Assembly (NCBI GenBank): GCA_964450345.1
Contig: CAYVEL010000003.1
Coordinates: 1 to 61,836 of the forward strand
Direction: 5' to 3'
DNA length: 61,836 nt
From: JAPLZH01 sp964450345
GTDB taxonomy: Bacteria; Patescibacteriota; Minisyncoccia; Phycocordibacterales; PALSA-1337
The notes under the pieces are model-generated. The model did not search any database, had not been told where the DNA came from, and worked only from the letters and a program-made list of their open reading frames with translations. The position numbers and the translations under genes are program-made. Position 1 is the stretch's first letter. Each line of letters starts with the position of its first letter. Shown here in pieces: positions 1 through 8,170 of the stretch.

Positions 1-38
1 TATTGCTTTCCGCCTGTTTGTATTACTGCGAATTCCAT
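1..38 (-). CDS. rplU: 50S ribosomal protein L21, first 12 codons only
   Basis: The minus strand reads MEFAVIQTGGKQ and then runs off the window, with the next two bases (TA) fitting Tyr. This matches the invariant L21 amino terminus (xAVIxTGGKQY). L21 is a 23S rRNA-binding protein of the large subunit. The ATG at 38 lies 8 nt after a -10 hexamer, so the mRNA is predicted to be leaderless. Only the first codons are visible, but the motif is very specific. Confidence 0.85.
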   Translation of the reverse strand, partial: MEFAVIQTGGKQ

Positions 39-46
39 GTCGAACC

Positions 47-75
47 ATTCTAACCTAAGATATTAAAAAGTGCAA
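47..75 (-). promoter_or_regulatory. rplU promoter
   Basis: On the minus strand TTGCAC (70-75), a 17-nt spacer and TAGAAT (47-52) form a sigma70-type promoter. The -10 ends 8 nt before the ATG, which leaves essentially no 5' UTR. Confidence 0.7.
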
Positions 76-129
76 GTATTATAGCCATAAATATGGGTAT
101 ATCTAGAAAAACGAGCTTTTATATAGTTT

Positions 130-2097
130 TTATTTACTATTTACTATAAAAGCCCTTGTAATTGGACCAAAATACCCTATAGAAGGCTTAATATTACTAT
201 CAATTTGGAATCTTATCAGAGCATTTCTTGTAAGTAATCCAAAATAAGTAGTCTCATTACCGAGAGATCCAGGACCATTTTTTGACACGGTATACCCCTT
301 AATATTTAAATATTTTTGTAATGCTTTAACGTCATCACCAACATCTTTTAAAGTAAGATCTCTATAAAATACAGTTGAAGTTGCTATTAAAGTAGAACCT
401 GAAGGTGAAGTTCTTACTACTAGTTCTGTTTCTGACTTATCCTTATTAACTGAATAAATTATTGTACCTGAAGGTGAAGAATGAGGAGCTTTATGTATTA
501 TCTGCTCTGTTTCTGGAATATTAGAACCATTAATATCTCCATCATGGTTATATGAGGAAATTCTAAATTTATAACAGACATTTTTTGTTAATCCGGAAAC
601 TAGATAAGGTAATTCTGGAACAGTGCTGGTACTATCATAAATAACTGAATCGTATCCATCACAAGCAGAATCTTGTTCGATCTTTATTCCTCTTTGACCA
701 TGATTAGTCCAAGTAAGTTTTATATTAGGAGAAGAAGGCAGTAAATCTGTAGCAATAAGATTATCTATCTGACTAGCTAAAGTATACTTTGAAGTTGTTG
801 ATGAATATTCGGAAGCATTTCCAGATGCGTCTCTGGCTTTGACTTGATATGTATATATTGTATTTGGACTTAGGCCGCTATTTACAAAAGTAGTTGAAGC
901 TTGCCAATCAGAAGAAGACATGGCTCCAGAATTACCTGATGTCTCGTTAAACCAATAAGGTGTAGTGGATAAACCAGAATCAGTATCATTAGCTGTATTA
1001 GCTACTATTGTTAACTGAGTTGGTGAATTAGCTACTATATTTAAAATTCCATTATTATTTGGAGCTGTTACATCTGGTGGAAGAAAAGGATTTCTACAAA
1101 CCTCAGTTGGAAGAGTTGGGACTACTTTAGTGACTTCACTAACACTAGTTATAGAACCCTGAACTTTTTCAGTATCATAGACAACAGAAGGAGAAACATT
1201 AATGTCCCCTCCAGCCCTATATAAATCAATCGCTGCTGTTCCGCTACTTGATATATTTCCTCCATATAAATATACAGAACCAGGACTACTATTTCCGGTT
1301 ACTACCGCTCTATTAAAATTAGTACCTCCGGACACTGTAATATTTGTGTCCCAAGCTTTAATTGTTCCTCTGACGCTTATTATTCCATCAACATCACCAT
1401 TAGATAAACCGCTATCACCATTAATAACGATATCACTGTCGTAAATTGAAATCTTTGCTCTGTTTTGAGGTTCCTGAAGATAAACACCATCCCATTTAGT
1501 ATGAATTGTTGTATTTATTACAATAAGATCAATAGTACTATCTGAAGTAGCTACATATATACCATCTGAATATCCAGATAGATAAGCATTTTTAAGATAA
1601 GCTCTTCCACTTCCAGATGTTCCACCTGTAGTAAAGAAGCTACCGAAAGGATATTGATAATCCGTATCACCGTATGTGCCCAAAATACTTAAATCAGTTG
1701 TTTGAGAATTTCTTCCCCATAAAACTATTGGTGGTGTGGCATTGTGACCATGTGCAGTACTCTGAATAATAGTGTTATATTTACCAGAACCATGTATAGA
1801 TATTGAACCAGTACCACCTAAAGATTCATCAATAACAGACGATTGTAAATCAAATGTTCCGGAAGTTAAATATAAAACGTCACCATTTACAGCTGAAGCA
1901 ACTGCTGAAAGTAATGCATTCCCGCGATCGATGTCAGTATCATCAGCGGCAGGATAATCTGTTTCTGTACATCCAGAACTATGCATTACTGCTACCCCGC
2001 CATTTGGCATAGGAGTTAATGTGTCTGCATAAGTTATATTAGACACTGGACCAAATACTAATATTGAGACTAAAAGTATTGCCGTGATTTTTTTCAT
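130..2097 (-). CDS. secreted beta-helix / fibronectin III / peptidoglycan-binding protein
   Basis: The product of 655 residues starts with a signal peptide (MKKITAILLVSILVFG, cleavage near TYA). Residues of roughly 40-330 are Gly/Ser/Thr/Asn-rich with short repeating beta strands, as in right-handed parallel beta-helix proteins. Two fibronectin type III-like domains follow (one around VTAPNNNG, one beginning SQIDNLIA). From about residue 581 there is a PG_binding_1 domain with DVKALQKYLN, GPGS and YFGLLTRNALIRFQ. It is probably exported and held on the cell wall; a role in attachment or surface structure is inference. A longer frame begins at 2151, but it would overlap rmuC, and TATAAT at 2104-2109 lies 6 nt before the ATG at 2097, so I take the shorter form. 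Confidence 0.8.
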   Translation of the reverse strand: MKKITAILLVSILVFGPVSNITYADTLTPMPNGGVAVMHSSGCTETDYPAADDTDIDRGNALLSAVASAVNGDVLYLTSGTFDLQSSVIDESLGGTGSISIHGSGKYNTIIQSTAHGHNATPPIVLWGRNSQTTDLSILGTYGDTDYQYPFGSFFTTGGTSGSGRAYLKNAYLSGYSDGIYVATSDSTIDLIVINTTIHTKWDGVYLQEPQNRAKISIYDSDIVINGDSGLSNGDVDGIISVRGTIKAWDTNITVSGGTNFNRAVVTGNSSPGSVYLYGGNISSSGTAAIDLYRAGGDINVSPSVVYDTEKVQGSITSVSEVTKVVPTLPTEVCRNPFLPPDVTAPNNNGILNIVANSPTQLTIVANTANDTDSGLSTTPYWFNETSGNSGAMSSSDWQASTTFVNSGLSPNTIYTYQVKARDASGNASEYSSTTSKYTLASQIDNLIATDLLPSSPNIKLTWTNHGQRGIKIEQDSACDGYDSVIYDSTSTVPELPYLVSGLTKNVCYKFRISSYNHDGDINGSNIPETEQIIHKAPHSSPSGTIIYSVNKDKSETELVVRTSPSGSTLIATSTVFYRDLTLKDVGDDVKALQKYLNIKGYTVSKNGPGSLGNETTYFGLLTRNALIRFQIDSNIKPSIGYFGPITRAFIVNSK

Positions 2098-2122
2098 TAT
2101 TTTATTATAACACTTTAAAATA

Positions 2123-3196
2123 TTAATCCTCTGATAGTTCAGGCTTTTCAAGAGCTGGGATTTCGAGACCTAGCCCTTCACTTCCAGTAATACGCATTAC
2201 ATCTTTATCAATTTTCTTAAATTCTTTACCACTTAGATTAAACTGATTTACGACAGTTCCTAGAGCATTTCCCATCTTATTATGATACTCCTCAAAGCTC
2301 TTTAAATGCCTTCCTAGCTCTTCAACACGCTTAACTATGTCTTTAGCTTTTTCTTCAATCTGAAGGGCTTTTAGACCCTGTAGGACGGTCTGTAGGAATG
2401 CTAGGAATGATGTTGGAGATACTATAAGAACTCTCTTTTCCTTAAAGGCATACTCAATCAAATCACGAGTATTAATCTTCATTCCACCCACTTCTGCTAC
2501 AAGTAAATCGTAATAAATAGCTTCATGTGGAATAAACATAAAAGCGAAATCCATGGTATTTTCTGCATTTCGAACGTACTTAGCAGTCTCATCAATTCGA
2601 TTCTTTAAATCTGCCTTAAACGCTTTCTCTAAGCGTTCGCGCTCCAGCAGATCTTTCTCGTTCACTAGACGATTATAGTTCTCAAGAGAAAACTTAGAGT
2701 CAATAGGAATTATCTTATCCTTTACGAATACCACTGCATCCACAATCAATCCATCTTTAAATTTATACTGCATTTCATATGATCCTGGAGGTAAAACGTT
2801 CTTAAGAAGATTTTCTAAAAAGTACTCCCCTAGTACTCCTCTCTGTTTTGGATTTTTTAGGATATCTTGAAGTGACTGAAGCTGTTCTGCATAGCCTTCG
2901 AATTTTCTACTAGCTTCTTTAACCTGTGCTATCTCGCTAGTAACTTCCTTAATAATACGTCTAGAGTCGTCGAATTGCTGTCTGATAGTCTGGTCAAAAT
3001 CTTTTCTATTCTCTGTTAGTTTAGAATCCACATTACGGTTAATCTCATTAACTTGTTCTAGAATCAGCTTAAGTGCTGTTTCATCTTTAGAAATAGCTCC
3101 TGCATCGTTAATTTTCTTATTTTTAAGAAAAAGAAGTATCAAAACAATATTTGATACAGCTAAGAGTGCTACAACAATAGTTATGGCGGTGGACAT
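2123..3196 (-). CDS. rmuC: RmuC family protein
   Basis: The product has 357 residues. An N-terminal membrane helix (about 3-24) is followed by a coiled coil (about 40-110) and then the RmuC domain, a nuclease-like fold, with GVLGEYFLENLL and IIPIDSKFSLENY. RmuC limits DNA inversions and recombination in E. coli; its biochemical activity is not settled. The ATG at 3196 is 6 nt after TATAAT (3203-3208). The gene is divergent from yqeY, and both promoters share the 48-bp gap. Confidence 0.9.
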   Translation of the reverse strand: MSTAITIVVALLAVSNIVLILLFLKNKKINDAGAISKDETALKLILEQVNEINRNVDSKLTENRKDFDQTIRQQFDDSRRIIKEVTSEIAQVKEASRKFEGYAEQLQSLQDILKNPKQRGVLGEYFLENLLKNVLPPGSYEMQYKFKDGLIVDAVVFVKDKIIPIDSKFSLENYNRLVNEKDLLERERLEKAFKADLKNRIDETAKYVRNAENTMDFAFMFIPHEAIYYDLLVAEVGGMKINTRDLIEYAFKEKRVLIVSPTSFLAFLQTVLQGLKALQIEEKAKDIVKRVEELGRHLKSFEEYHNKMGNALGTVVNQFNLSGKEFKKIDKDVMRITGSEGLGLEIPALEKPELSED

Positions 3197-3202
3197 CAGT
3201 TA

Positions 3203-3235
3203 ATTATATAATAAAAACATAAATAGATATATAAT
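3203..3235. promoter_or_regulatory. divergent promoters of rmuC and yqeY
   Basis: A minus-strand TATAAT (3203-3208) serves rmuC and a plus-strand TATAAT (3230-3235) serves yqeY. They lie 6 and 9 nt from the respective ATGs, so both transcripts should be leaderless. Each -35 region falls in or near the other promoter, so the two may interfere with each other. Confidence 0.6.
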
Positions 3236-3244
3236 AATATTCAT

Positions 3245-3694
3245 ATGATACACCAAAAACTTAAAGAAGAAATGAGAGACGCTATGCGTGCCAAGGAAGA
3301 AACTCGCCTAATGGTAATTAGAGGTCTCCTAGCTCTAGCTACTAGTGAACTTATTAATAAGAAGTCTAATGATGAGTTCCTAGATGATGAAGGAATGCTC
3401 GCTTTAATTAAGAGAAGCGTTAAGCAGAGAAAGGACTCTATTGATCAATTCACAAAAGGTGGACGTGCTGATCTAGCTGGAGATGAACAGAAAGAATTAG
3501 TTATTCTAGAGAAGTATCTTCCTCAGATGATGTCTCGTGAAGAAATTCAGAAAATTGCTGAAGCAAAGAAGGCTGAACTTGGAATAACCGATAAGGCTAA
3601 GATTGGTCAATTTACAGGAGTACTAATGAAAGAATTAAAAGGTAAAGCAGACGGTGCTGATGTTAAGGCTGTAGTAGATTCTCTTTTTGTATAA
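3245..3694 (+). CDS. yqeY: GatB/YqeY domain protein
   Basis: The 149-residue helical protein covers the whole YqeY family, which resembles the tail domain of the amidotransferase subunit GatB. Recognisable segments are KEEMRDAMRAKEETRL near the start and LVILEKYLPQMMS in the middle. YqeY may act on tRNA-dependent amidation, but its role is not proven. The gene is monocistronic, with a near-leaderless promoter (TATAAT at 3230) and a terminator directly downstream. Confidence 0.85.
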   Translation: MIHQKLKEEMRDAMRAKEETRLMVIRGLLALATSELINKKSNDEFLDDEGMLALIKRSVKQRKDSIDQFTKGGRADLAGDEQKELVILEKYLPQMMSREEIQKIAEAKKAELGITDKAKIGQFTGVLMKELKGKADGADVKAVVDSLFV

Positions 3695-3718
3695 AAATTA
3701 AATATAAAAAAGATTTTA

Positions 3719-3748
3719 ATGCACTACTTTTAAGTAGTGCATTTTAAA
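3719..3748 (+). terminator. terminator after yqeY
   Basis: An 11-bp perfect stem (ATGCACTACTT / AAGTAGTGCAT) with a TT loop is followed by TTTAAAT. Confidence 0.7.
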
Positions 3749-3806
3749 TGACTTGCAAAAACATAATTAATATTAGAGAATGCAAAATAGAAAGGAGGTG
3801 TTTAAA

Positions 3807-4118
3807 TTGAGCACAAGATTTACAGAAGACATGTTTGCTTCGTACTCGGAATACGAGGTAGATATTAGCGGGCTACCAATTGTTGTAAAAAAATTAAGTA
3901 AAAGCGATAAAAAGGCTCTGGGATTCTTTTTCTTTAGGAAATTAGTGCTTAGCGGGAAATTAGAACAAGCTATATATGACGAGTGGTATGAAAAATTACC
4001 AGGATATGAGCACTCTGAACAATCGGCTGATGAATTAGTGACCACACTACATCAAGACCCCACAGAGCAGATGTCTCTTTTCTCTCTTCCCCCAGATGGC
4101 AATACGGACAAGGTGTAA
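3807..4118 (+). CDS. orphan protein, TTG start chosen from the Shine-Dalgarno
   Basis: I do not recognise this product of 103 residues (STRFTEDMFASYSEYEVDIS...). It has a positively charged middle, a helix-forming centre and an acidic, Gln/Pro-rich tail; there is no signal peptide or membrane helix. The frame is open from an ATG at 3780, but AAAGGAGGTG at 3791-3800 lies inside that extension and ends 6 nt before an in-frame TTG at 3807. That is ideal spacing, so TTG is the likelier start. A real Shine-Dalgarno is unusual in this window, where most housekeeping genes have none. A strong terminator follows. It is a solitary gene and its function is unknown. Confidence 0.6.
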   Translation: MSTRFTEDMFASYSEYEVDISGLPIVVKKLSKSDKKALGFFFFRKLVLSGKLEQAIYDEWYEKLPGYEHSEQSADELVTTLHQDPTEQMSLFSLPPDGNTDKV

Positions 4119-4160
4119 TAAATTTGATTCAACTTCGATTTCAGTTCTTTAATCTTAATA

Positions 4161-4197
4161 AAAGTGCCGGCACGCAACCCTTTGCGCCGGCACTTTT
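4161..4197. terminator. bidirectional terminator
   Basis: The stem AAAGTGCCGGC / GCCGGCACTTT is GC-rich with an A-tract before and a T-tract after. It sits between the orphan gene (+) and the end of the histidine kinase operon (-) and can serve both. Confidence 0.85.
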
Positions 4198-4239
4198 TCA
4201 TATCTAATTTTAGAATCTAACCCTTAAATACACCTCTAA

Positions 4240-5880
4240 CTAGCTATTGATTACTTTTGGTAGCTCTACGGTAAATATTGAACCCTTTCCTTCTCCTTCT
4301 GATTCTGCATATATTTTTCCATTATGAGCTGTGACTATACCTTTACAGAAATACAATCCATATCCTGTGCTATTCACGTTTATTTTTGAAGATTTTTCTC
4401 CCTTACCACCTTCTGTAAATAATCTCTCTCTATCAGCATCTGAAATACCGATACCGTTATCAGAGACCTGAAATACAACCATATTATTATTCGTAAACAA
4501 TTTTATTTTTACCCATCCACCGACTGGTGTGTATTTAATTGAGTTATCAATTAAATTACCATAAACGTGTTTAATTATATATTCCTTATCTCCTAATACT
4601 GAATAATCTGATTTTTCATCTATATCAAATGAAAGTTTAATCTCTCTTTGTTCTGCGGGAGTTTTAAAAGAGTCTACTAATACATTAATCGATGATTTTA
4701 TATCAAATATATTCTTATCAAATTTAAGAGTACCAAGCTTTAAGTTCATAGAATTAAGAATAAGCATGATAGTATCTACTCCCATTCTATTATCTTTCAA
4801 GGCGTGCATTGTAACTTCTTTAATCTTTTCATTAACCTCACCATACTCACCATCTGCAATCATAGAAAATACTCCCGTGCTCTTCGTAAGGTAACCTTTA
4901 ATTTCATGACTGATAAAATGTAAAAGGTTTTCTAATCTCTTATTAAGTCTAGAAATTTCTTGTCTTTGTCTAACCTCACTTCTCACACCTCTAATCAACA
5001 TCCATCCAACAAACACCGCAAAAATCATTGTTAAAGAAGTAACCACTCTAACGTAGTCTATATTATCAATGAATATCACAGATCCGAATGCAGCTAGTAA
5101 TACGAAAACTAAGACATTTGTAGTTATAACCTTTAAGTTAAACATTTCGAATTTAGTGATCAAATACCCAATAAACATTAGGAATACTAGCATTCCAAAT
5201 ATTCCGTAAAATTCTAAACTGTAATCGTCTACAACACCGTAATCATTTAAGGTGCTAGCTAAGAAGCTGCTAAAGAAAAACGAGAACAGGAACAATTCAA
5301 TACCGAAAACAAAAAGACGATTTTTCTTCAGTTCAGTCTTACTTTTTTCTTTATTTTTCTTAAAAAACAAAACTGCAATCCATACCATCGATAATATACC
5401 CAATATTGTGTAATAAGATAAAAAGTATATATTTTCATGTCCCGATGCTCCGCAATACTCATAATTAAAGCCGTCTAGATTATACATTGTAGGAGTTATA
5501 AGTATCACAGGAAGAAGTATTAGAGAGAAAACTATTTTCGGTGCTTTACCTAAATCATTACCAAACAGGAATATATGTGTGAAGTAAATTGAATAAACTG
5601 ATATAACTGCATATATAAGACCGAAGAACATCCAAGCATACATAATTATACCGATATCATTATTGGTCCAGACAATAAGATTAATTAATGTCCATAAAGA
5701 GAACGATGTTGATAGTAAAAAGAAAATTCTATTAAGAATACTCTTTGTATCTTTCTTATATATTAAAAATCCCAATATAAAAGGAAGTACAATGGCCGGA
5801 ACATGAGAATAATAAAGAAGAGACGGCGCGTCAGACGACATAAATAAATATTCTGGTTTTACAATGTTTTCACAAATCAT
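4240..5880 (-). CDS. sensor histidine kinase with seven-helix-type membrane domain
   Basis: The first 300 or so of 546 residues hold about eight hydrophobic helices, as in 7TM-type sensor kinases. The HisKA domain follows, with the phospho-acceptor His near residue 325 (HFISHEIKG). The HATPase domain shows the N box (NLIDNSIKYT), G1 (DNGIGISD) and G2 (GYGLYFCKGIV). It is expected to autophosphorylate and pass phosphate to a response regulator, but none is encoded nearby; the closest receiver protein is at 46066. The gene is last in a five-gene operon, 2 nt from the formyltransferase gene, so its signal may concern that pathway (inference). Confidence 0.88.
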   Translation of the reverse strand: MICENIVKPEYLFMSSDAPSLLYYSHVPAIVLPFILGFLIYKKDTKSILNRIFFLLSTSFSLWTLINLIVWTNNDIGIIMYAWMFFGLIYAVISVYSIYFTHIFLFGNDLGKAPKIVFSLILLPVILITPTMYNLDGFNYEYCGASGHENIYFLSYYTILGILSMVWIAVLFFKKNKEKSKTELKKNRLFVFGIELFLFSFFFSSFLASTLNDYGVVDDYSLEFYGIFGMLVFLMFIGYLITKFEMFNLKVITTNVLVFVLLAAFGSVIFIDNIDYVRVVTSLTMIFAVFVGWMLIRGVRSEVRQRQEISRLNKRLENLLHFISHEIKGYLTKSTGVFSMIADGEYGEVNEKIKEVTMHALKDNRMGVDTIMLILNSMNLKLGTLKFDKNIFDIKSSINVLVDSFKTPAEQREIKLSFDIDEKSDYSVLGDKEYIIKHVYGNLIDNSIKYTPVGGWVKIKLFTNNNMVVFQVSDNGIGISDADRERLFTEGGKGEKSSKINVNSTGYGLYFCKGIVTAHNGKIYAESEGEGKGSIFTVELPKVINS

Positions 5881-5882
5881 GA

Positions 5883-6902
5883 TTATTTAATATTATATTT
5901 AATTAAAATTAACTTAACGCTATCTATAAAACTTACATCCATAAAAAATCTTGAATAAATAACCCCGTCTAATGTCTTAACTTTTAAACCCAACAAACTA
6001 ATATCTAAATCATCTTTTATCCCCTCACTTATCCGTTTAATTTTTTTAATATGAATTTCTTGATTTTTTACAGATAAATGACAGTAAAAAAACGGTTCTA
6101 AATATGGGTACAATAAAACCTTATTTAATATATCTAAACTTTTTTCTTCCTTTGGTTTTATTTCAGAATAGGCAATATATTTACCAGTAGTACTAATTTC
6201 TTTTTCATTCTGGATTATAAAATTAGTATCACCTATTAAATAAGTCTTCATTACTTCAGAAATTTCCTTTTCAATTATAAGATCTACCTTTTTTTCTAAA
6301 TCTAAAGCCAAATCTGTAACATCTATAGAAAACCCGACCTGCTTTAGTATCTTTCCAGAATCGATACCATTATCTATTAACAAAAAACTAACAGCGGAAC
6401 TACTATCTCCATTTTTTAACGACCACAGAGTCGGAAGAGAACCCCTATACTGAGGCAACTTAGAAGGATGAATATTAATAATTCCCTTTTTAAACAAATT
6501 AATTATTTCATTAGGTAAAATAGACCAGGAATTTACAACACATAAGTCTATAGATTTATCTTCAACTATTTTTTTAACTTCATTAGTATCATCATAATCG
6601 ACGATATTAACATCCTCTCTAATTGAAAGTTTTAGATAATTCTTATACCTCTTATATAATGTGCTTGAAAATATTGATCCTACACCAAGCCACATATAAC
6701 CAAAAAATTTAGCTAGTCTATTTAATTTCTTAAATTTTAAGTAATAAGATAATTGGAATAAAAGATCAAATATATTTAATTTAAAATAAATTAATGAATC
6801 TAAATATACTATCCCAGATATTTTAAAATCATCAGATCTCTCAATAAATACTGGAGTATCTGGGTGCATTCCTATGTAGAAAATATTCTTCTTGTTTAAC
6901 AT
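5883..6902 (-). CDS. formyltransferase-family protein (Fmt/PurN/sugar formyltransferase fold)
   Basis: The product has 339 residues. The catalytic signature is present: INIHPSKLPQYRG with Asn143 and His145, and DNGIDSG with Asp181. These correspond to the Asn-His-Asp triad of 10-formyltetrahydrofolate-dependent transferases. The tail (YPYLEPFFYCHL, IHIKKIKR) resembles the C-terminal domain found in Fmt and sugar formyltransferases. The N-terminal 90 residues are unusual and contain a hydrophobic stretch. The gene shares an operon with a PurD-like ATP-grasp gene, which recalls PurD/PurN but with no other purine genes. The substrate cannot be told from sequence; methionyl-tRNA, a nucleotide sugar or a small amine are all possible. 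Confidence 0.75.
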   Translation of the reverse strand: MLNKKNIFYIGMHPDTPVFIERSDDFKISGIVYLDSLIYFKLNIFDLLFQLSYYLKFKKLNRLAKFFGYMWLGVGSIFSSTLYKRYKNYLKLSIREDVNIVDYDDTNEVKKIVEDKSIDLCVVNSWSILPNEIINLFKKGIINIHPSKLPQYRGSLPTLWSLKNGDSSSAVSFLLIDNGIDSGKILKQVGFSIDVTDLALDLEKKVDLIIEKEISEVMKTYLIGDTNFIIQNEKEISTTGKYIAYSEIKPKEEKSLDILNKVLLYPYLEPFFYCHLSVKNQEIHIKKIKRISEGIKDDLDISLLGLKVKTLDGVIYSRFFMDVSFIDSVKLILIKYNIK

Positions 6903-6921
6903 AATGATCTAAAATAAAGAA

Positions 6922-7239
6922 CTACTCTCCTGTCGATTCATCTGTTTTATATTCACAATATCCGTTAGCCACAGAACAATCTATCTCGCATTCTAATATA
7001 GCTGTTTCTCCACACTGTTTTTCCACCTCAGATGCCTTTACAGTTAAAATCTTATAGTTATACACTTCACCATCCAAATCTTCAGAAAAACATTTCTCTG
7101 TACTAATATCGCAATCTTTTTTGATTTCAATATTATAATCTTTATAAATAAATACTCTAAAGTATCCCCAAACTAAAGATACGGATATGAAAAATATAGT
7201 TAAAATTAAAATTATATTTATATTATTTTTAATTTTCAT
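6922..7239 (-). CDS. small membrane-anchored cysteine-rich protein
   Basis: This is a 105-residue protein with one N-terminal hydrophobic helix (about 8-27), then a probably external domain with six cysteines (KDCDISTEKC, CGETAILECEIDC, GYCEY). The even number and spacing suggest disulfides. I do not recognise the family. It lies between the transporter and formyltransferase genes of the same operon, 4 nt from the former and 19 nt from the latter. Confidence 0.7.
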   Translation of the reverse strand: MKIKNNINIILILTIFFISVSLVWGYFRVFIYKDYNIEIKKDCDISTEKCFSEDLDGEVYNYKILTVKASEVEKQCGETAILECEIDCSVANGYCEYKTDESTGE

Positions 7240-7243
7240 GATT

Positions 7244-8146
7244 TTATTGTATCAAAATTACACCAATAAACATAATCGTTATTGATAATACTTTTTGAGT
7301 AAGACCTATAGTAGAATTTTCTTCTAAACTAATCTTAGGTAAAAACTTAGAAATAATAAGAGCTAGTACTAAAGTAATAAAAGGCTGTAATCCAGTAATA
7401 GACAAGACAAGAGCCACAGGAACTAACAAAAGAGCGTAGTTTGTTATTATATTACCCACTATTGTTAAGATCTCGCTTCCAATATTTAATAAAAGGATGT
7501 TCTTACCTGAATGTATAGCTAGATGAATAAAATCTTTTCTCCAATTTTTTATAAACAAGAAAGCCACAATACCAAAGAAAGCCAGACCGAGGTGTTCCCA
7601 AAAAGATGCTATCCAAAAATTTTCTCCTTCAGTAGCTAATTTAAACATTGTCTCATAAAGACCAAAAATAAGAGACGAGCAAAGCATTAATATAAAAACT
7701 TTCTTATTAAATATTTTTTTAGTAAAGTCAGAGGTTATCAATATCGCGCCTATAACAATAGAAAAAATTCCGATTATCTGCATTTTATTTGGTAATTCAC
7801 CTAGAATCAGAAAACCAAATAACAAACCAAAAATCGGTATTGTCTGAAACAAAGGTACAACTATAGATACATCTTCATCTTCAAGAGCAAAGAGATAAAA
7901 CAAAACTGCGAAAGCGCTAAGTATACCAACTACGAACAATATAACCATTGAATTCAGTGGTATATCTAAAACCATTGGATTTAAAAAGTATATTATCGGA
8001 GAAATAACAATACCTATAAGAGAAGAAAACAAAATTAAAGACCCTGTACTTCTATCGCTTAAATACCTACTAAGTAAGTACTTATCAATAAAATTCACGG
8101 AAGACCAAAGTACAGGTGCTAAAAAGGCTAATAAAAACCAATTCAT
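7244..8146 (-). CDS. DMT superfamily (EamA) transporter
   Basis: The 300-residue protein has ten hydrophobic helices in two repeated halves, the EamA layout. Characteristic pieces are NWFLLAFLAPVLWSSVNFID at the start and LFLILGELPNK-like LGFLILGELP at the end of the first repeat. These proteins export small metabolites such as amino acids, purines or nucleotide sugars. Its place between the ATP-grasp and formyltransferase genes suggests that it moves their substrate or product (inference). Confidence 0.85.
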   Translation of the reverse strand: MNWFLLAFLAPVLWSSVNFIDKYLLSRYLSDRSTGSLILFSSLIGIVISPIIYFLNPMVLDIPLNSMVILFVVGILSAFAVLFYLFALEDEDVSIVVPLFQTIPIFGLLFGFLILGELPNKMQIIGIFSIVIGAILITSDFTKKIFNKKVFILMLCSSLIFGLYETMFKLATEGENFWIASFWEHLGLAFFGIVAFLFIKNWRKDFIHLAIHSGKNILLLNIGSEILTIVGNIITNYALLLVPVALVLSITGLQPFITLVLALIISKFLPKISLEENSTIGLTQKVLSITIMFIGVILIQ

Positions 8147-8170
8147 AAATTTTAAATTAATTAAACAATA

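Noticed and set aside
2098..2151. Eighteen-residue extension of the secreted beta-helix protein
   Set aside because: It overlaps the end of rmuC and would place residues before a textbook signal peptide; TATAAT lies in this stretch.
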